A stretch of DNA of 64,000 bases. Source: SG8-41 sp036555035. Lineage in GTDB: Bacteria > Pseudomonadota > Gammaproteobacteria > Burkholderiales > SG8-41. Below the pieces are notes generated by a model that saw only the letters and a program-made list of their open reading frames with translations, had not been told where the DNA came from and did not search any database. The position numbers and the translations under genes are program-made. Positions 54,360-64,000 of the stretch are shown in pieces (within the stretch, counting starts at the first letter, position 1; every line of letters begins with the position of its first letter). The DNA lies in the NCBI GenBank assembly GCA_036555035.1, contig DATBMB010000174.1, forward strand, positions 7,487 to 71,486, in the 5' to 3' direction.

Positions 54360-55538
54360 ATGATCCGCACACCCGCCGTCCGCACCGTCCTCGCATTTGC
54401 GGTCGCCCTTGTTCTGGCGGGCTGCGGGAGGGAGGCGCCCAGGACTTCGGGAGCCGCCACGGTCAGAATCGGCGCCGCCTCGCCTCTGACCGGGCCGCAA
54501 GCGCACATCGGCATCGACATCCGCAACGGCGTCGCGCTCGCCATCGAGGACGCGAACGCAGCGAACGTGGAGATCGGCGGCCGGAAAGTGCAGTTCGAGC
54601 TCATCGCGGAGGACGACGAGGCCAATCCGACCAAGGCGACGACGGTGGCGCAGAAGCTCGTCGATTCGAAGGTGGCCGGGGTCGTGGGCCACTTCAACTC
54701 CGGCGCGTCGATCCCGGCCTCCAAGATCTACTCGGATGCGGGCATCCCGCAGATCTCGCCCTCGTCCACCAATCCGAAATATACCCAGCAGGGCTTCAAG
54801 ACCACGTTCCGCGTCGTGGCGCACGACGACCAGCAGGGCCCGACGCTCGGAAGATTCGCGCTCGACAAGCTCAAGGCCAGGTCCATCGCGGTGATCGACG
54901 ACAGCACCGCCTATGGCCAGGGCCTCGCCGACGCCTTCGCCGCCACGGTCAAGGCCGGCGGCGCGAAGGTCGTCGCCCGCGAGCACACGACCGACAAGGA
55001 CACCGACTTCAAGGCGATCCTCACGCGGATCCGCGGCCGCAAGCCCGACCTCGTGATGTTCGGCGGCATCGACCCGCAGGCCGGCCCGATGGTGAAACAG
55101 ATGGCCGAGCTCGGCATCAAGGCGAAATTCATGGGCGGCGACGGCATGCAGACGCCGAACTTCATCAAGCTCGCCGGCGGCGCTTCGGAAGGCGCCATGG
55201 CCTCGATTCCGGGGCTGCCCAAGGAGACAATGCCCGGCGGCAAGGCGTTCCTGGAGAAATACAAGGCGAAATACAAGGCGGAGGTGGAGCTGTTCGCGCC
55301 CATGGGCTACGATGCGGTGATGGTGTTCATCGACGCCATGAAGCGGGCGGGCTCCACCGAGCCCGCGAAGTTCCTGCCGGAACTCGGCAAGACCCGCTAC
55401 CAGGGCGTGATCGGGCCCATCGCGTTCGACGGCAAGGGCGACCTCGTCAACGGCCCGATCACCATCTACGTCGTGAAGGGCGGCAAGTGGCAGGCGCTGG
55501 AGACGGTGACGCCCGGCGCCGGCGGAGCAAAAAAATAG
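54360..55538 (+). CDS. livK: Branched-chain amino-acid-type ABC transporter, substrate-binding lipoprotein
   Basis: This periplasmic binding protein of 392 residues captures branched-chain amino acids or related amides and acids. The lipobox LAGC predicts lipidation at C22. The Leu/Ile/Val-binding fold is evident: VRIGAASPLTGPQAHIGIDI, a ligand region around HFNSGASIPASKIYSDAGIP and FRVVAHDDQQGPTLGRFA. AGGAG six bases upstream selects this ATG over an earlier one. It heads the livKHMGF operon, followed by a hairpin that may favour its expression. The true ligand is unknown. Confidence 0.93.
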   Translation: MIRTPAVRTVLAFAVALVLAGCGREAPRTSGAATVRIGAASPLTGPQAHIGIDIRNGVALAIEDANAANVEIGGRKVQFELIAEDDEANPTKATTVAQKLVDSKVAGVVGHFNSGASIPASKIYSDAGIPQISPSSTNPKYTQQGFKTTFRVVAHDDQQGPTLGRFALDKLKARSIAVIDDSTAYGQGLADAFAATVKAGGAKVVAREHTTDKDTDFKAILTRIRGRKPDLVMFGGIDPQAGPMVKQMAELGIKAKFMGGDGMQTPNFIKLAGGASEGAMASIPGLPKETMPGGKAFLEKYKAKYKAEVELFAPMGYDAVMVFIDAMKRAGSTEPAKFLPELGKTRYQGVIGPIAFDGKGDLVNGPITIYVVKGGKWQALETVTPGAGGAKK

Positions 55539-55579
55539 TCCCCCCGACCGCCCCGGCGACGGCCGGAATCCTGCACGAT

Positions 55580-55606
55580 GAACGGCACCCGCGCGGTGCC
55601 GTTCTT
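55580..55606 (+). terminator. Stem-loop between livK and livH
   Basis: A 10-bp perfect stem (GAACGGCACC/GGTGCCGTTC) with a CGCGC loop is followed by only two T residues. It probably acts as a partial terminator or mRNA stabiliser, giving more binding protein than permease, a common arrangement in ABC operons. Confidence 0.7.
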
Positions 55607-55618
55607 ACATGAGCGGCC

Positions 55619-56542
55619 GTGGACATCTTCCTCCAGCAGATCGTCAACGGCCTGGTGCTCGGCAGCATCTACGCGCTCGTTGCCCTGGGCTACACCATGG
55701 TCTACGGGATCCTCGGGCTCATCAACTTCGCCCACGGCGACATCTGCATGATCGGCGCGCTGACAGCGCTCACGGTGGCGGGGGCGCTCGCGGCAATGGG
55801 GTTGCCGCCGCCGCTCGTGCTCGCCCTCTCCGCGGCTGCCGCCGTGGCCGTGTGCTGCGCGCTCGGCGTCTCCATCGAGCGCGTTGCCTACCGCCCGCTG
55901 CGGCGCGCGCCGCGGCTTGCCCCCCTCATCACCGCCATCGGCGTCTCCATCCTCCTGCAGTATTCGGCGGCGCTCGTCTGGGGCAAGCAGTACCTGTCGA
56001 TGCCGGAGCTGGTGAGGCCGACCGAGATCGCGGTGGGCGGCGTGCACCTGACCGATCTGCAGGCGTTCATCTTTCTCCTCGCCTGCGCCATCATGGCGGG
56101 CCTGCTGTGGTTCATCCGCTCGACCCGCGCGGGGCGCGCGATGCGGGCCACGGAGCAGAACCGGGACGTGGCGGGCCTGATGGGCGTCAACGTGAACCAC
56201 GTCATAGCGATTACCTTCCTGCTCGGCTCGGCGGTCGGCGCGATCGCCGGCATGATGGTGGTGCTCTACTACGGCATCGGCCACTACTTCATGGGCTTCA
56301 TGCTGGGGCTGAAGGCGTTCACCGCCGCTGTGCTGGGCGGCATCGGCAACGTCGCGGGCGCGATGCTCGGAGGCCTGCTGCTGGGCGTCGTCGAGAGCCT
56401 CGCCACGGGCTACATCGGCGACCTGACCGGGGGCGTCCTCGGCAGCAACTACCGCGACGTCTTCGCGTTCCTGGTTCTCATCCTCGTGCTGGTGTTCCGG
56501 CCCTCGGGGCTGCTCGGCGAGCGCGTCGCCGACCGGGCATGA
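55619..56542 (+). CDS. livH: Branched-chain amino-acid-type ABC transporter permease LivH
   Basis: This is an inner-membrane permease of 307 residues with about eight hydrophobic helices. It has the N-terminal FLQQIVNGLVLGSIYALVAL and GLINFAHGDICMIGA, and the EAA-like cytoplasmic loop MRATEQNRDVAGLMGVNVN. It pairs with LivM to form the channel. The start is a GTG just after the intergenic hairpin. It is followed by livM after 16 bp. Confidence 0.95.
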   Translation: MDIFLQQIVNGLVLGSIYALVALGYTMVYGILGLINFAHGDICMIGALTALTVAGALAAMGLPPPLVLALSAAAAVAVCCALGVSIERVAYRPLRRAPRLAPLITAIGVSILLQYSAALVWGKQYLSMPELVRPTEIAVGGVHLTDLQAFIFLLACAIMAGLLWFIRSTRAGRAMRATEQNRDVAGLMGVNVNHVIAITFLLGSAVGAIAGMMVVLYYGIGHYFMGFMLGLKAFTAAVLGGIGNVAGAMLGGLLLGVVESLATGYIGDLTGGVLGSNYRDVFAFLVLILVLVFRPSGLLGERVADRA

Positions 56543-56558
56543 GCAGCGGAGGCTCCGC

Positions 56559-57662
56559 GTGAGGAGCGCAGTCGAGCTCGCGCGGCAGTGGCGTGAAGAC
56601 CCCCGGCTGCGGTGGCTCGGATACTGCGCCGTGGCGGCGGCGCTGATCGCGCTGCCGTTCGCGGTCGACGCCGTGCTCGGGCGCGCGTGGGTGCGCATCA
56701 TCGACGTCGCGCTGCTCTTTATCCTGCTGGGTCTCGGGCTCAACATCGTCGTGGGCTTCGCGGGGCTGCTCGACCTGGGCTACATCGCGTTCTTCGCCGT
56801 GGGCGCCTATACCTATGCGCTGCTCGCCTCGCCCCAGTTCGACCTCCACTGGTCGTTCCTGGTCCTGCTGCCGCTCGGCGCCTTCGTCGCCGGCGTGTTC
56901 GGCGTGCTGCTCGGTGCGCCGACGCTGAGGCTGCGCGGGGACTACCTCGCGATCGTGACGCTCGGCTTCGGCGAGATCATCCGCATCTTTCTCAACAACC
57001 TGAACCGCCCCTACAACATCACCAACGGCCCGCAGGGCATCACGCTGATCGATCCGCTCGCGCTCGGCGAACTGGCGCTCAACAAGTCCTATGCGGTGGC
57101 CGGCTTCACGCTGGCGCCGGTGCACAACTACTATTTCGTGTTCCTCGCCTGCGCGGCGGCGTCGATCTTCATCTCGCTGCGGCTCGAGGACTCGCGCATC
57201 GGGCGCGCCTGGATCGCCATCCGCGAGGACGAGCTCGCGGCCGGCGCGATGGGCATCAACACGCGCAACCTGAAGCTGCTCGCCTTCGCCATGGGCGCGT
57301 CCTTCGGTGGCGTCGCGGGCGGGCTGTTCGTCTCGTTCCAGGGATTCGTCAGCCCCGAGAGCTTCGCGCTGCTCGACTCGATCATGGTGCTGTGCATGGT
57401 GGTGCTGGGCGGAATGGGCAACGTGGGCGGCGTCGTGCTCGGCGCGGCGCTCCTCACCGCGCTGCCCGAGGCGCTGCGCTACGCCGGCCCGCTGCAGCAG
57501 GCGTGGTTGGGGGATGTCTACGTGGACCCCTCCGACCTGCGCATGCTGCTCTTCGGGCTGGCGCTGGTGCTGATGATGCTGCTGCGGCCCGCGGGCCTGT
57601 GGCCCTCGACGCTGCGGCGCCGCGAGCTTGCGGGCGCAGGGGAATCCGGTGTCGCTCGCTGA
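56559..57662 (+). CDS. livM: Branched-chain amino-acid-type ABC transporter permease LivM
   Basis: This second permease subunit of 367 residues has about nine to ten hydrophobic helices. GLGLNIVVGFAGLLDLGYIAFF and the loop AWIAIREDELAAGAMGINTRNLKL are diagnostic of LivM. The start is a GTG. Its 3' end overlaps livG by 14 bp, so the permease and ATPase are translationally coupled. Confidence 0.95.
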   Translation: MRSAVELARQWREDPRLRWLGYCAVAAALIALPFAVDAVLGRAWVRIIDVALLFILLGLGLNIVVGFAGLLDLGYIAFFAVGAYTYALLASPQFDLHWSFLVLLPLGAFVAGVFGVLLGAPTLRLRGDYLAIVTLGFGEIIRIFLNNLNRPYNITNGPQGITLIDPLALGELALNKSYAVAGFTLAPVHNYYFVFLACAAASIFISLRLEDSRIGRAWIAIREDELAAGAMGINTRNLKLLAFAMGASFGGVAGGLFVSFQGFVSPESFALLDSIMVLCMVVLGGMGNVGGVVLGAALLTALPEALRYAGPLQQAWLGDVYVDPSDLRMLLFGLALVLMMLLRPAGLWPSTLRRRELAGAGESGVAR

Positions 57663-58420
57663 CGCGCCGCTGCTCGCCGCCCGATCGCTCGGCAAGCGCT
57701 TCGGCGGGCTCGCGGCGCTCGATGGGGTATCGCTCGAGGTCCGGCGCGGGGAGATCTTCGGCCTGATCGGCCCCAACGGCGCCGGCAAGACGACGCTGTT
57801 TAACGTCTTGACCGGCCTCTATCCGCCGGATGCCGGTGACTGCGTCTTCGACGGCGAGCGGCTCGGGGGCATGAAGCCCTACCGGATCGCCGCCCGCGGC
57901 ATCGCCCGCACCTTCCAGAACATCCGGCTCTTCGCCAATATGAGCGCGCTCGAGAACGTGATGGTCGGGCGCCACGCGCGCACCCGCGCCGGCGTCGCCG
58001 GCGCCGTGCTGCGCGGGGCGGCGACGCGCGCCGAGGAGCGGGCCATCGTGCAGCGCGCCTGGGAGCTCCTCGATTACGTGGGCATCGCGGCGCGCGCCGC
58101 CCAGCCCGCTTTCGGCCTCGCCTACGGCGACCAGCGCCGCCTCGAGATCGCGCGGGCGCTCGCGACCGAGCCCAAGCTGCTCGCGCTCGACGAGCCGGCC
58201 GCCGGCATGAACGCGACCGAGCGCGTGGAGCTCGTGCGGCTGCTCGGGCGCATCCGCGCGGGCGGCGTCACGCTGCTCCTCATCGAGCATGACGTGCGGC
58301 TGGTGATGGGGCTGTGCGACCGCGTGGCCGTGCTCGACTACGGCAGGAAGATCGCCGAAGGCGAGCCGGCTGCCGTGCAGCGCGACCCGGCGGTGATCGA
58401 GGCCTATCTGGGAGGCGCGC

Positions 58421-58428
<8 letters not shown>
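57649..58428 (+). CDS. livG: Branched-chain amino-acid-type ABC transporter ATPase LivG
   Basis: This is an ATP-binding subunit of 259 residues. Walker A is GPNGAGKTT, the signature region reads LAYGDQRRLEIARALA, Walker B LLALDEPAAGMN, and the H-loop is IEHDV. The signature LAYGDQRR is the LivG-type variant of LSGGQ. AGGGGA upstream selects the GTG at 57649 over a TTG 21 bp earlier. It overlaps livM and livF on either side. Confidence 0.95.
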
Positions 58429-59121
<693 letters not shown>

Positions 59122-59125
<4 letters not shown>

Positions 59126-60972
59126 GGGTCCCGATGCCGGAGCTCGCCGCCGCCCTGCCGCCGCCCGCATACTCGCGGTTGACGAAGACCGCCCGCCGGG
59201 CGCTGCTCGCCGCCGTGACGATCGCGCTGGCGGCGATACTCGGCTATCTCTACTACAAGACCTCGGGAGCCGACTTCAAGCGGCAGAACGAGGTGCTGGC
59301 GGGGTTGCGCGAGCTGAAGGAGATCGACTCGCGCTGGGACGTGGACATCCTGCGCGAGCATACCGAGCTCGCTCCTCCCCGGACGACCCTGCCCGACCCG
59401 CGCGCGACGTTGACGCGCATCCAGCGCGAGCTCGCGGACGCCGGCGCCGCGCTCGGTAGCGCGGTGCTCACGCGCGGCCTGCCCGAGCTTGCTGCCGCGA
59501 TCTCCCAGAAAGCGGAGGCGCTCGCCAGGTTCCGCACCGCCGCCGCCGCGACGCGCGAGGCCCTGGCCCAGGTCGTGGCTTACGACGCCGAGATCGCGGG
59601 CCTGGTCCGCGGCTCGTGGCGGGACTTCCGCGAGCGCGACCGGCTGGTGGCTGCGGAGAGCGCCGCGGTGCAGTTGATCGCCGAATCCCAGCGCTACTAC
59701 TTCGCGCCAGGCGCGGAGCAGCGCGAGCTGATCGAGACGATCCTGGCCGACCTGCTCAAGGCGGGGCCGCGCCTGCCGCCGGCCCTGCGCGCCGGCCTCG
59801 GGCGCCTGGACGCCCGCGTGCGGGAGCTCCTCGAGGCGAAGCCCGCCCAGCAGGCGCTCTACACGCGGTTGAACTTCATGACCGCCGGCCCGCGCATCGA
59901 CAGCCTGACCGCCGCGTTCTCCCGCGAGCTGGAGGCGACGCTCCTCGAGCAGGAGTTCTATCGCTCCTACCTCGTCGCCTACTCCGCGGCGCTCCTGATC
60001 CTGATCGGCTACCTCGCCACGCGGCTCCTGGCGAGCTACCGGCTGCTCCACCTCGCGAACGAGGAGCTGGAGCAGCGCGTCATCGAGCGCACGCGCGAGC
60101 TCTCGCAGGCATTGACGCAGCTGAAGGAGTCGGAGGCGCAGCTGATCCAGTCCGAGAAGATGTCCTCGCTCGGGCAGATGGTGGCGGGCGTCGTGCACGA
60201 GATCAACACGCCGCTCGCCTACGTCAAGAACAGCCTGGGCTCGGTCTCCGGACGGCTGCAGGACCTCGCGCGCCTTGCCGCGGAGACCGAGAAGCTGCTC
60301 GAGCTGCTGCGCGCGGGCGGCGCCAATCCCCAGGACCTGGCCGAGCAGTTCGGGCTGACCGAGCGATTGATCGCGCGGCTGCGGGCCGAGCACGCGCTCG
60401 ACGAGCTCGATACGCTCGCGCGCGACGGCCTGCACGGCATCGGGCAGATCTCCGAGATCGTGGGCAACCTCAAGAACTTCTCGCGCCTCGACCGCAGCAA
60501 GGTGGCGAGCTTCAACCTGAACGAGGGCATCGACAGCACGCTCGCGATCGCCCGCCACGAGCTGAAGCACCACGTGGTGAAGAAGCATTACGGCGACATC
60601 CCGTCCATCACCTGCTCACCGTCGCAGATCAACCAGGTGTTCCTGAACCTCGTGAACAACGCGGCCCAGGCGCTGGGGCCCGGGCCGGGCGAGATCCGCA
60701 TCACGACCCGCCGCGAGGGCGCCGGGGCCGTCGCGGTGGAGGTTGCGGACAACGGCAAGGGCATCCCGCCCGAGGTGCTGCCCAAGATCTTCGATCCCTT
60801 CTTCACCACCAAGGAGGTGGGCAAGGGCACCGGGCTCGGGCTCTCGATCGTCTACAAGATCGTCGAGCAGCACGGCGGGAGGATCAGCGTCGATTCCACC
60901 GTGGGGGTTGGCACCCGGTTCACGGTGGTGCTACCGTTGCAGCCGCCGGCCGCAGCGCCCGCGGTGGCATGA
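59122..60972 (+). CDS. Membrane sensor histidine kinase, DAHL-type sensor
   Basis: This 616-residue sensor kinase has a membrane helix at about 27-45 and an all-helical periplasmic domain (about 46-280). The latter resembles the double all-helical ligand-binding (DAHL) class. A second helix (about 282-306), a coiled-coil linker (EELEQRVIERTRELSQALT) and a kinase core follow. The phosphorylated histidine is H359 (VAGVVHEINTPLAYVKNSL), the N-box NQVFLNLVNNAAQAL, and the G-boxes DNGKGIPPEV and GKGTGLGLSIVYKIVEQHGG. The ATG overlaps the livF stop; an ATG at 59134 is an alternative. It has no receiver of its own and lies 28 bp before a Ser/Thr kinase-receiver fusion, its likely partner. Confidence 0.92.
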
Positions 60973-61000
60973 GCGCGAAGCAACTGCCCGCCCCGGATTC

Positions 61001-62917
61001 ATGACCGCCCCCGCCACCATCGGCAAGTACCAGATCCAGGACGTGCTCGGCCAGGGCGGCATGGGCGTCGTCTACCGCGCCTTCGACCCCGCGATCCAGC
61101 GCACGGTCGCGATCAAGACCATCACCAAGTCGGCGCTCGATCCCGCCGACCTGCAGTACGTGCTGACGCGCTTCCGCCACGAGGCCCGGGCCGTGGGGCG
61201 CCTCACGCACCCGCGTATCGCCGCGATCTACGACTACGGCGAGGACGATGAGCTCGCCTGGATCGTCATGGAGCTGGTGAACGGGAAATCGCTGTTCAAC
61301 CACCTGCAGGACGAGGTGCACTTCGGGCTGAAGGAGATCGGCGAACTCATCCGCCAGCTCCTCGACGGGCTCGGCTACGCGCACCAGCAGGGTGTCATCC
61401 ACCGCGACATCAAGCCCTCCAACATCCTGATCAACGACGACGGGCGGCTGAAGCTGACCGATTTCGGCATCGCGCGCATCGATTCCTCCACGCTGACCCA
61501 GGTGGGCGAGATCATGGGCTCACCGGGCTACATGTCTCCCGAGCAGTTCCTCGGCACCGACATCGACGCGCGCGGGGACGTCTACTCGGTGGGCGTCATC
61601 GCCTACGAGCTGCTCACCGCCCGCCGCCCGTTCATCGGCAACAATGCCGAGGTGATGCGCCAGGCGCTGAACGAGCGGCCCGCGAGCCCATCGGACTTCA
61701 ACCCGAAGATCTCGGTCCAGCTCGACTGGGCGGTGCACAAGGCACTCGCCAAGAAGCGCGAGGATCGCTTCCAGACCGCGAAGGAATTTTCCGACGCCTT
61801 CGTGCAGGGCGTCGACGCGAGCCTGCGGCAGGCGCGGCGCGAGCCCGCCGCCCACGCCGCCACCGACGAGCCGACCCAGCGCATCGACCCCAAGCTGGTG
61901 CAGGCCGCGCGCATGCTGGCCGGCCTGCAGCCCACCCGGACCGACGCGCCGACCCAGCCCCCGCGCACGCCCGCTCCCGAGCCCCCGCCCGCGGCGGCGT
62001 CGGGAACCGTGGAGACCCTGGGGGGCAAGAAGGCGCGCATCCTGTTCGTGGACGACGAGGAGCGCATCGTGAACGCGCTGCGCTCGATCTTCCGGGCGAA
62101 CTACCACGTCTTCACCGCGACCAATGGCTCGGAGGCCCTGGAGTTCGTGAGGAAGTTCCAGCCCCACGTGATCGTGAGCGACCAGCGCATGCCGCAGATG
62201 ACCGGAGTGGAGCTGCTGCGCCGGGTGAAGGGCCTCGCGCCGAACACGGTGCGGATGCTGCTGACCGGCTACTCGGACCTCGCGGCGACCGTCGGCTCGA
62301 TCAACGACGGGGAGGTGTTCCGCTTCATCTCCAAGCCGTGGGACAACCTGGAGATCCAGAACATCGTCGCCGACGCCGCCGCGATCGCGATCGATCTCGC
62401 AGCGACCCACGCTTCGCCCCCGATCCTGCCCGACCGCATGGAAGCGGGCGTCCTGGTGATCGAGGCGGGCGACGAGACGCTGCGGACGGTGACGCGCCTG
62501 ATCGGCGGCGCCTGCCCGGTCTACCACGCGCGGAGCCTCGAGGAGGGCCTCACCCAGCTCGAGGCGCACGAGACCGCGCTCATCGTCGCCGACATCGCGG
62601 GCCGGGGCGAGGACATCGTCGCCGCCTTCAAGGCGTTGAAGCAGGAGCGCCCCGAGATCCTCGCCATCATGCTGACCGATGCCTCCGACTCCGAGCTGGT
62701 AATCGAGCTGATCAACCAGGCGCAGATCTTCCGCTTCGTCAACAAGCCGGTGAATCCCGACCTGCTGCGCCAGCACGCCCAGGCGGCGCTGATCCGCTAC
62801 CAGTCGTTCAAGCAGAACCCGCAGCTCACGCGCCGGCACCAGGTCGCGCCCGCGGGCGCCGCCGGCGTGAGCCGGGCGATCCTCGCGCGGGTGAAGTCGC
62901 TGAAGAGCTGGTTCTAG
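61001..62917 (+). CDS. Hanks-type Ser/Thr kinase fused to two receiver domains
   Basis: This is a cytoplasmic signalling protein of 638 residues. A complete kinase domain (about 8-265) has the P-loop GQGGMGVVYRAFD, K39 (VAIKTI), HRD at 134-136 (HRDIKPSNILI), DFG at D154 and SPGYMSPEQ. A Pro/Ala/Thr-rich linker (about 270-340) follows. A receiver (about 347-465) has D351/D352, phosphoacceptor D394 (VSDQRMPQMTG) and K445, and resembles HD-GYP-type receivers. A second receiver-like domain (about 480-600) keeps IVADIAG and VNKPVN but lacks the paired acidic residues. Longer in-frame readings overlap the histidine kinase and are rejected. No membrane helix or PASTA repeats are present. Phosphorylation by the upstream kinase is inferred. 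Confidence 0.92.
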   Translation: MTAPATIGKYQIQDVLGQGGMGVVYRAFDPAIQRTVAIKTITKSALDPADLQYVLTRFRHEARAVGRLTHPRIAAIYDYGEDDELAWIVMELVNGKSLFNHLQDEVHFGLKEIGELIRQLLDGLGYAHQQGVIHRDIKPSNILINDDGRLKLTDFGIARIDSSTLTQVGEIMGSPGYMSPEQFLGTDIDARGDVYSVGVIAYELLTARRPFIGNNAEVMRQALNERPASPSDFNPKISVQLDWAVHKALAKKREDRFQTAKEFSDAFVQGVDASLRQARREPAAHAATDEPTQRIDPKLVQAARMLAGLQPTRTDAPTQPPRTPAPEPPPAAASGTVETLGGKKARILFVDDEERIVNALRSIFRANYHVFTATNGSEALEFVRKFQPHVIVSDQRMPQMTGVELLRRVKGLAPNTVRMLLTGYSDLAATVGSINDGEVFRFISKPWDNLEIQNIVADAAAIAIDLAATHASPPILPDRMEAGVLVIEAGDETLRTVTRLIGGACPVYHARSLEEGLTQLEAHETALIVADIAGRGEDIVAAFKALKQERPEILAIMLTDASDSELVIELINQAQIFRFVNKPVNPDLLRQHAQAALIRYQSFKQNPQLTRRHQVAPAGAAGVSRAILARVKSLKSWF

Positions 62918-62921
62918 GAAA

Positions 62922-63360
62922 CTAGAACCCATCTCAAAAATACCCCCGGAGCAGCACGAGCATGCATCCGAGGTCTACGGAACGGCGCGGGTCCTGTCAG
63001 AACGGTCGGGGCCCGCTCCGAGGCTTCCCGCGCATCCGGGCAATTGACTTGGCCAGCGCGTTCTCTGGAGTCAGTACCAGTACCGGAAGTCTCGGATCAA
63101 ACCCCGACCCTTCTGCCACCCGCGCAACTCAGCACTCCCGCGGGCCGGGTGGCAGGGCGGTCGGGATCTGGTTCCGGATTTCCGGTACTGGTACTGGCTG
63201 TCCAGGGGAGTTGTCCTGATCAATTGACCAGGTGGGCGGGGAAATCCGGAGAAGATCACGACCGCTCTGACAGGACCCGGCCCGCAGCATACGCGCTATG
63301 CACAGGATGAACAGTCGGATTCGAAGCGCGAACGACTGGGTTTTTTGAGATAGGTTCTTA
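62922..63360. repeat. Large imperfect palindrome with terminal inverted repeats (MITE-like element)
   Basis: This 440-bp stretch has no credible gene. Its ends are inverted copies: CTAGAACCCATCTCAAAAA on the left, and the reverse complement of the right end reads CTAAGAACCTATCTCAAAAA. Inside, 62989-63007 pairs with 63260-63278 (18 of 19 bp). The stretch 63069-63122 pairs with 63146-63200, including a perfect AGTACCAGTACCGGAA core, and weaker pairing joins these blocks around an apex near 63134. The layout suggests a non-autonomous, fold-back mobile element. It abuts the hemF stop and lies 4 bp after the kinase stop. No clear target-site duplication is visible. Confidence 0.78.
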
Positions 63361-64000
63361 GTCGACCCAGTCCCTCGGCACCAGGAACTCGGTGTAGAGC
63401 TTCTCCTCGGGACTGCCGGGCTCGGGCTTCCAGTCGTAGCGCCACGCCACTTTCGGCGGCAGCGACATCAGGATCGCCTCGGTGCGGCCGCCGGACTGCA
63501 GCCCGAACAGCGTCCCGCGGTCATAGACGAGGTTGAACTCGACGTAGCGGCCGCGGCGGTAGGCCTGGAACGCGCGTTCACGCTCCCCGTAGGCAAGTCC
63601 CCTGCGGCGCTCGAGTATGGGCAGGTAAGCCGGCAGGAAATGGGTCCCCACGCTGCGCGTCAACGCAAGACACGCCGCGAAATCGGGCTCATTCAAATCG
63701 TCGAAGAACACCCCGCCGATGCCGCGGGGCTCCGCCCGGTGCCTGAGGTAGAAGTATTCGTCGCACCATTTCTTGTAGCGCGGGTAGCGATCGGCGCCGT
63801 AAAGGGCGAGCGCGTCGCGGCAGACGCGGTGGAAATGCCGCGCGTCCTCCGCGAAGGGGTAGCAGGGCGTGAGATCCATGCCGCCGCCGAACCACCACAC
63901 GGCCGCGGCGCCACGCTTCTCCGCCAGGAAGAAGCGCACGTTGAGGTGCACCGTGGGGACGTAGGGGTTCACCGGATGCAGCACCAGCGAGACCCCCATC
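63358..64000 (-). CDS. hemF: Aerobic coproporphyrinogen-III oxidase (5' part missing)
   Basis: HemF decarboxylates coproporphyrinogen III to protoporphyrinogen IX using oxygen. About 213 C-terminal residues are present out of roughly 300. The diagnostic WWFGGGMDLTPCYPF, the substrate-binding YPRYKKWCDEYFYLRHR, GGVFFDDLNEPDF and the C-terminal YVEFNLVYDRGTLFGLQSGG are intact. The TAA stop coincides with the edge of the palindromic element. The gene enters from beyond the right end. It is the fifth tetrapyrrole-synthesis locus component in the window with hemA, hemC, hemD and hemXY. Confidence 0.97.
   Translation of the reverse strand, partial: MGVSLVLHPVNPYVPTVHLNVRFFLAEKRGAAAVWWFGGGMDLTPCYPFAEDARHFHRVCRDALALYGADRYPRYKKWCDEYFYLRHRAEPRGIGGVFFDDLNEPDFAACLALTRSVGTHFLPAYLPILERRRGLAYGERERAFQAYRRGRYVEFNLVYDRGTLFGLQSGGRTEAILMSLPPKVAWRYDWKPEPGSPEEKLYTEFLVPRDWVD

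Noticed and set aside
62962..63310. Short open frames inside the palindromic element
   Set aside because: The sequence is a large inverted repeat; the frames have no ribosome binding sites or protein-like composition.

Overview
The window is GC-rich, gene-dense bacterial chromosome, most probably from a betaproteobacterium (Burkholderiales-like; inferred from content and order, not from a marker phylogeny). The evidence is the combination of blocks typical of that class: cutA-dsbD-tlpA-aroQ-accB-accC; argH divergent from algZ-algR-hemC-hemD-hemX-hemY; hemA-prfA-(transporter)-prmC-grxD; groES-groEL behind a CIRCE operator; ubiD/ubiA; a BPSS1780-type membrane protein; and several CaiB/acyl-CoA genes. 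There is no rRNA, CRISPR array, prophage or intact insertion sequence. Two tRNA genes (Phe-GAA and Ala-CGC) are present.

Layout. 1-4575 (minus): fatty-acid and shikimate genes (accC truncated by the window edge, accB, aroQ), thiol-disulfide export (tlpA-like, dsbD) and cutA. 4689-6633 (plus): a 2Fe-2S flavin reductase and a cation diffusion facilitator. 6630-12555 (minus): the algZR two-component system and tetrapyrrole genes hemCDXY. 12577-14874 (plus): argH and a fructosamine kinase, followed by copy A of a 119-bp intergenic repeat. 15004-19666: a LacI-type regulator, a sulfoacetaldehyde acetyltransferase (xsc) with a LacI-consensus operator over its -35 box, a membrane protein and a TauE/SafE exporter, together suggesting a regulated sulfonate module. 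19716-24184 (minus): grxD, prmC, an EamA transporter, prfA, hemA.

24280-31396 is a divergent organic-acid region: on the minus strand a PrpB-like lyase and a 2-hydroxyacid dehydrogenase; on the plus strand an IclR regulator, two CaiB CoA-transferases, a CitE-type lyase and a mesaconyl/itaconyl-CoA-hydratase-like enzyme. A perfect 9-bp-arm palindrome lies between the two arms. The set fits activation, hydration and cleavage of a C5 branched dicarboxylate such as itaconate or mesaconate. Next come an exported SAM-methyltransferase, repeat copy B, a 3-hydroxyacyl-CoA dehydrogenase, tRNA-Phe and groESL.

36017-54250 is mostly housekeeping: an unrecognised protein, bioA, dacB, a small outer-membrane barrel, ubiD, ubiA, recG, ridA, two acyl-CoA dehydrogenases, tRNA-Ala, a SapC-family protein, lgt, ilvD, a DUF255 thioredoxin-fold protein and a cytochrome c. 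54360-62917 is a seven-gene plus-strand run: a complete branched-chain-type ABC importer whose last gene overlaps a membrane histidine kinase, followed by a rare fusion of a Hanks-type Ser/Thr kinase with one intact and one degenerate receiver domain. This is the most unusual coding locus. 62922-63360 is a non-coding, roughly 440-bp imperfect palindrome with inverted terminal repeats (MITE-like), abutting hemF, which runs off the right edge.
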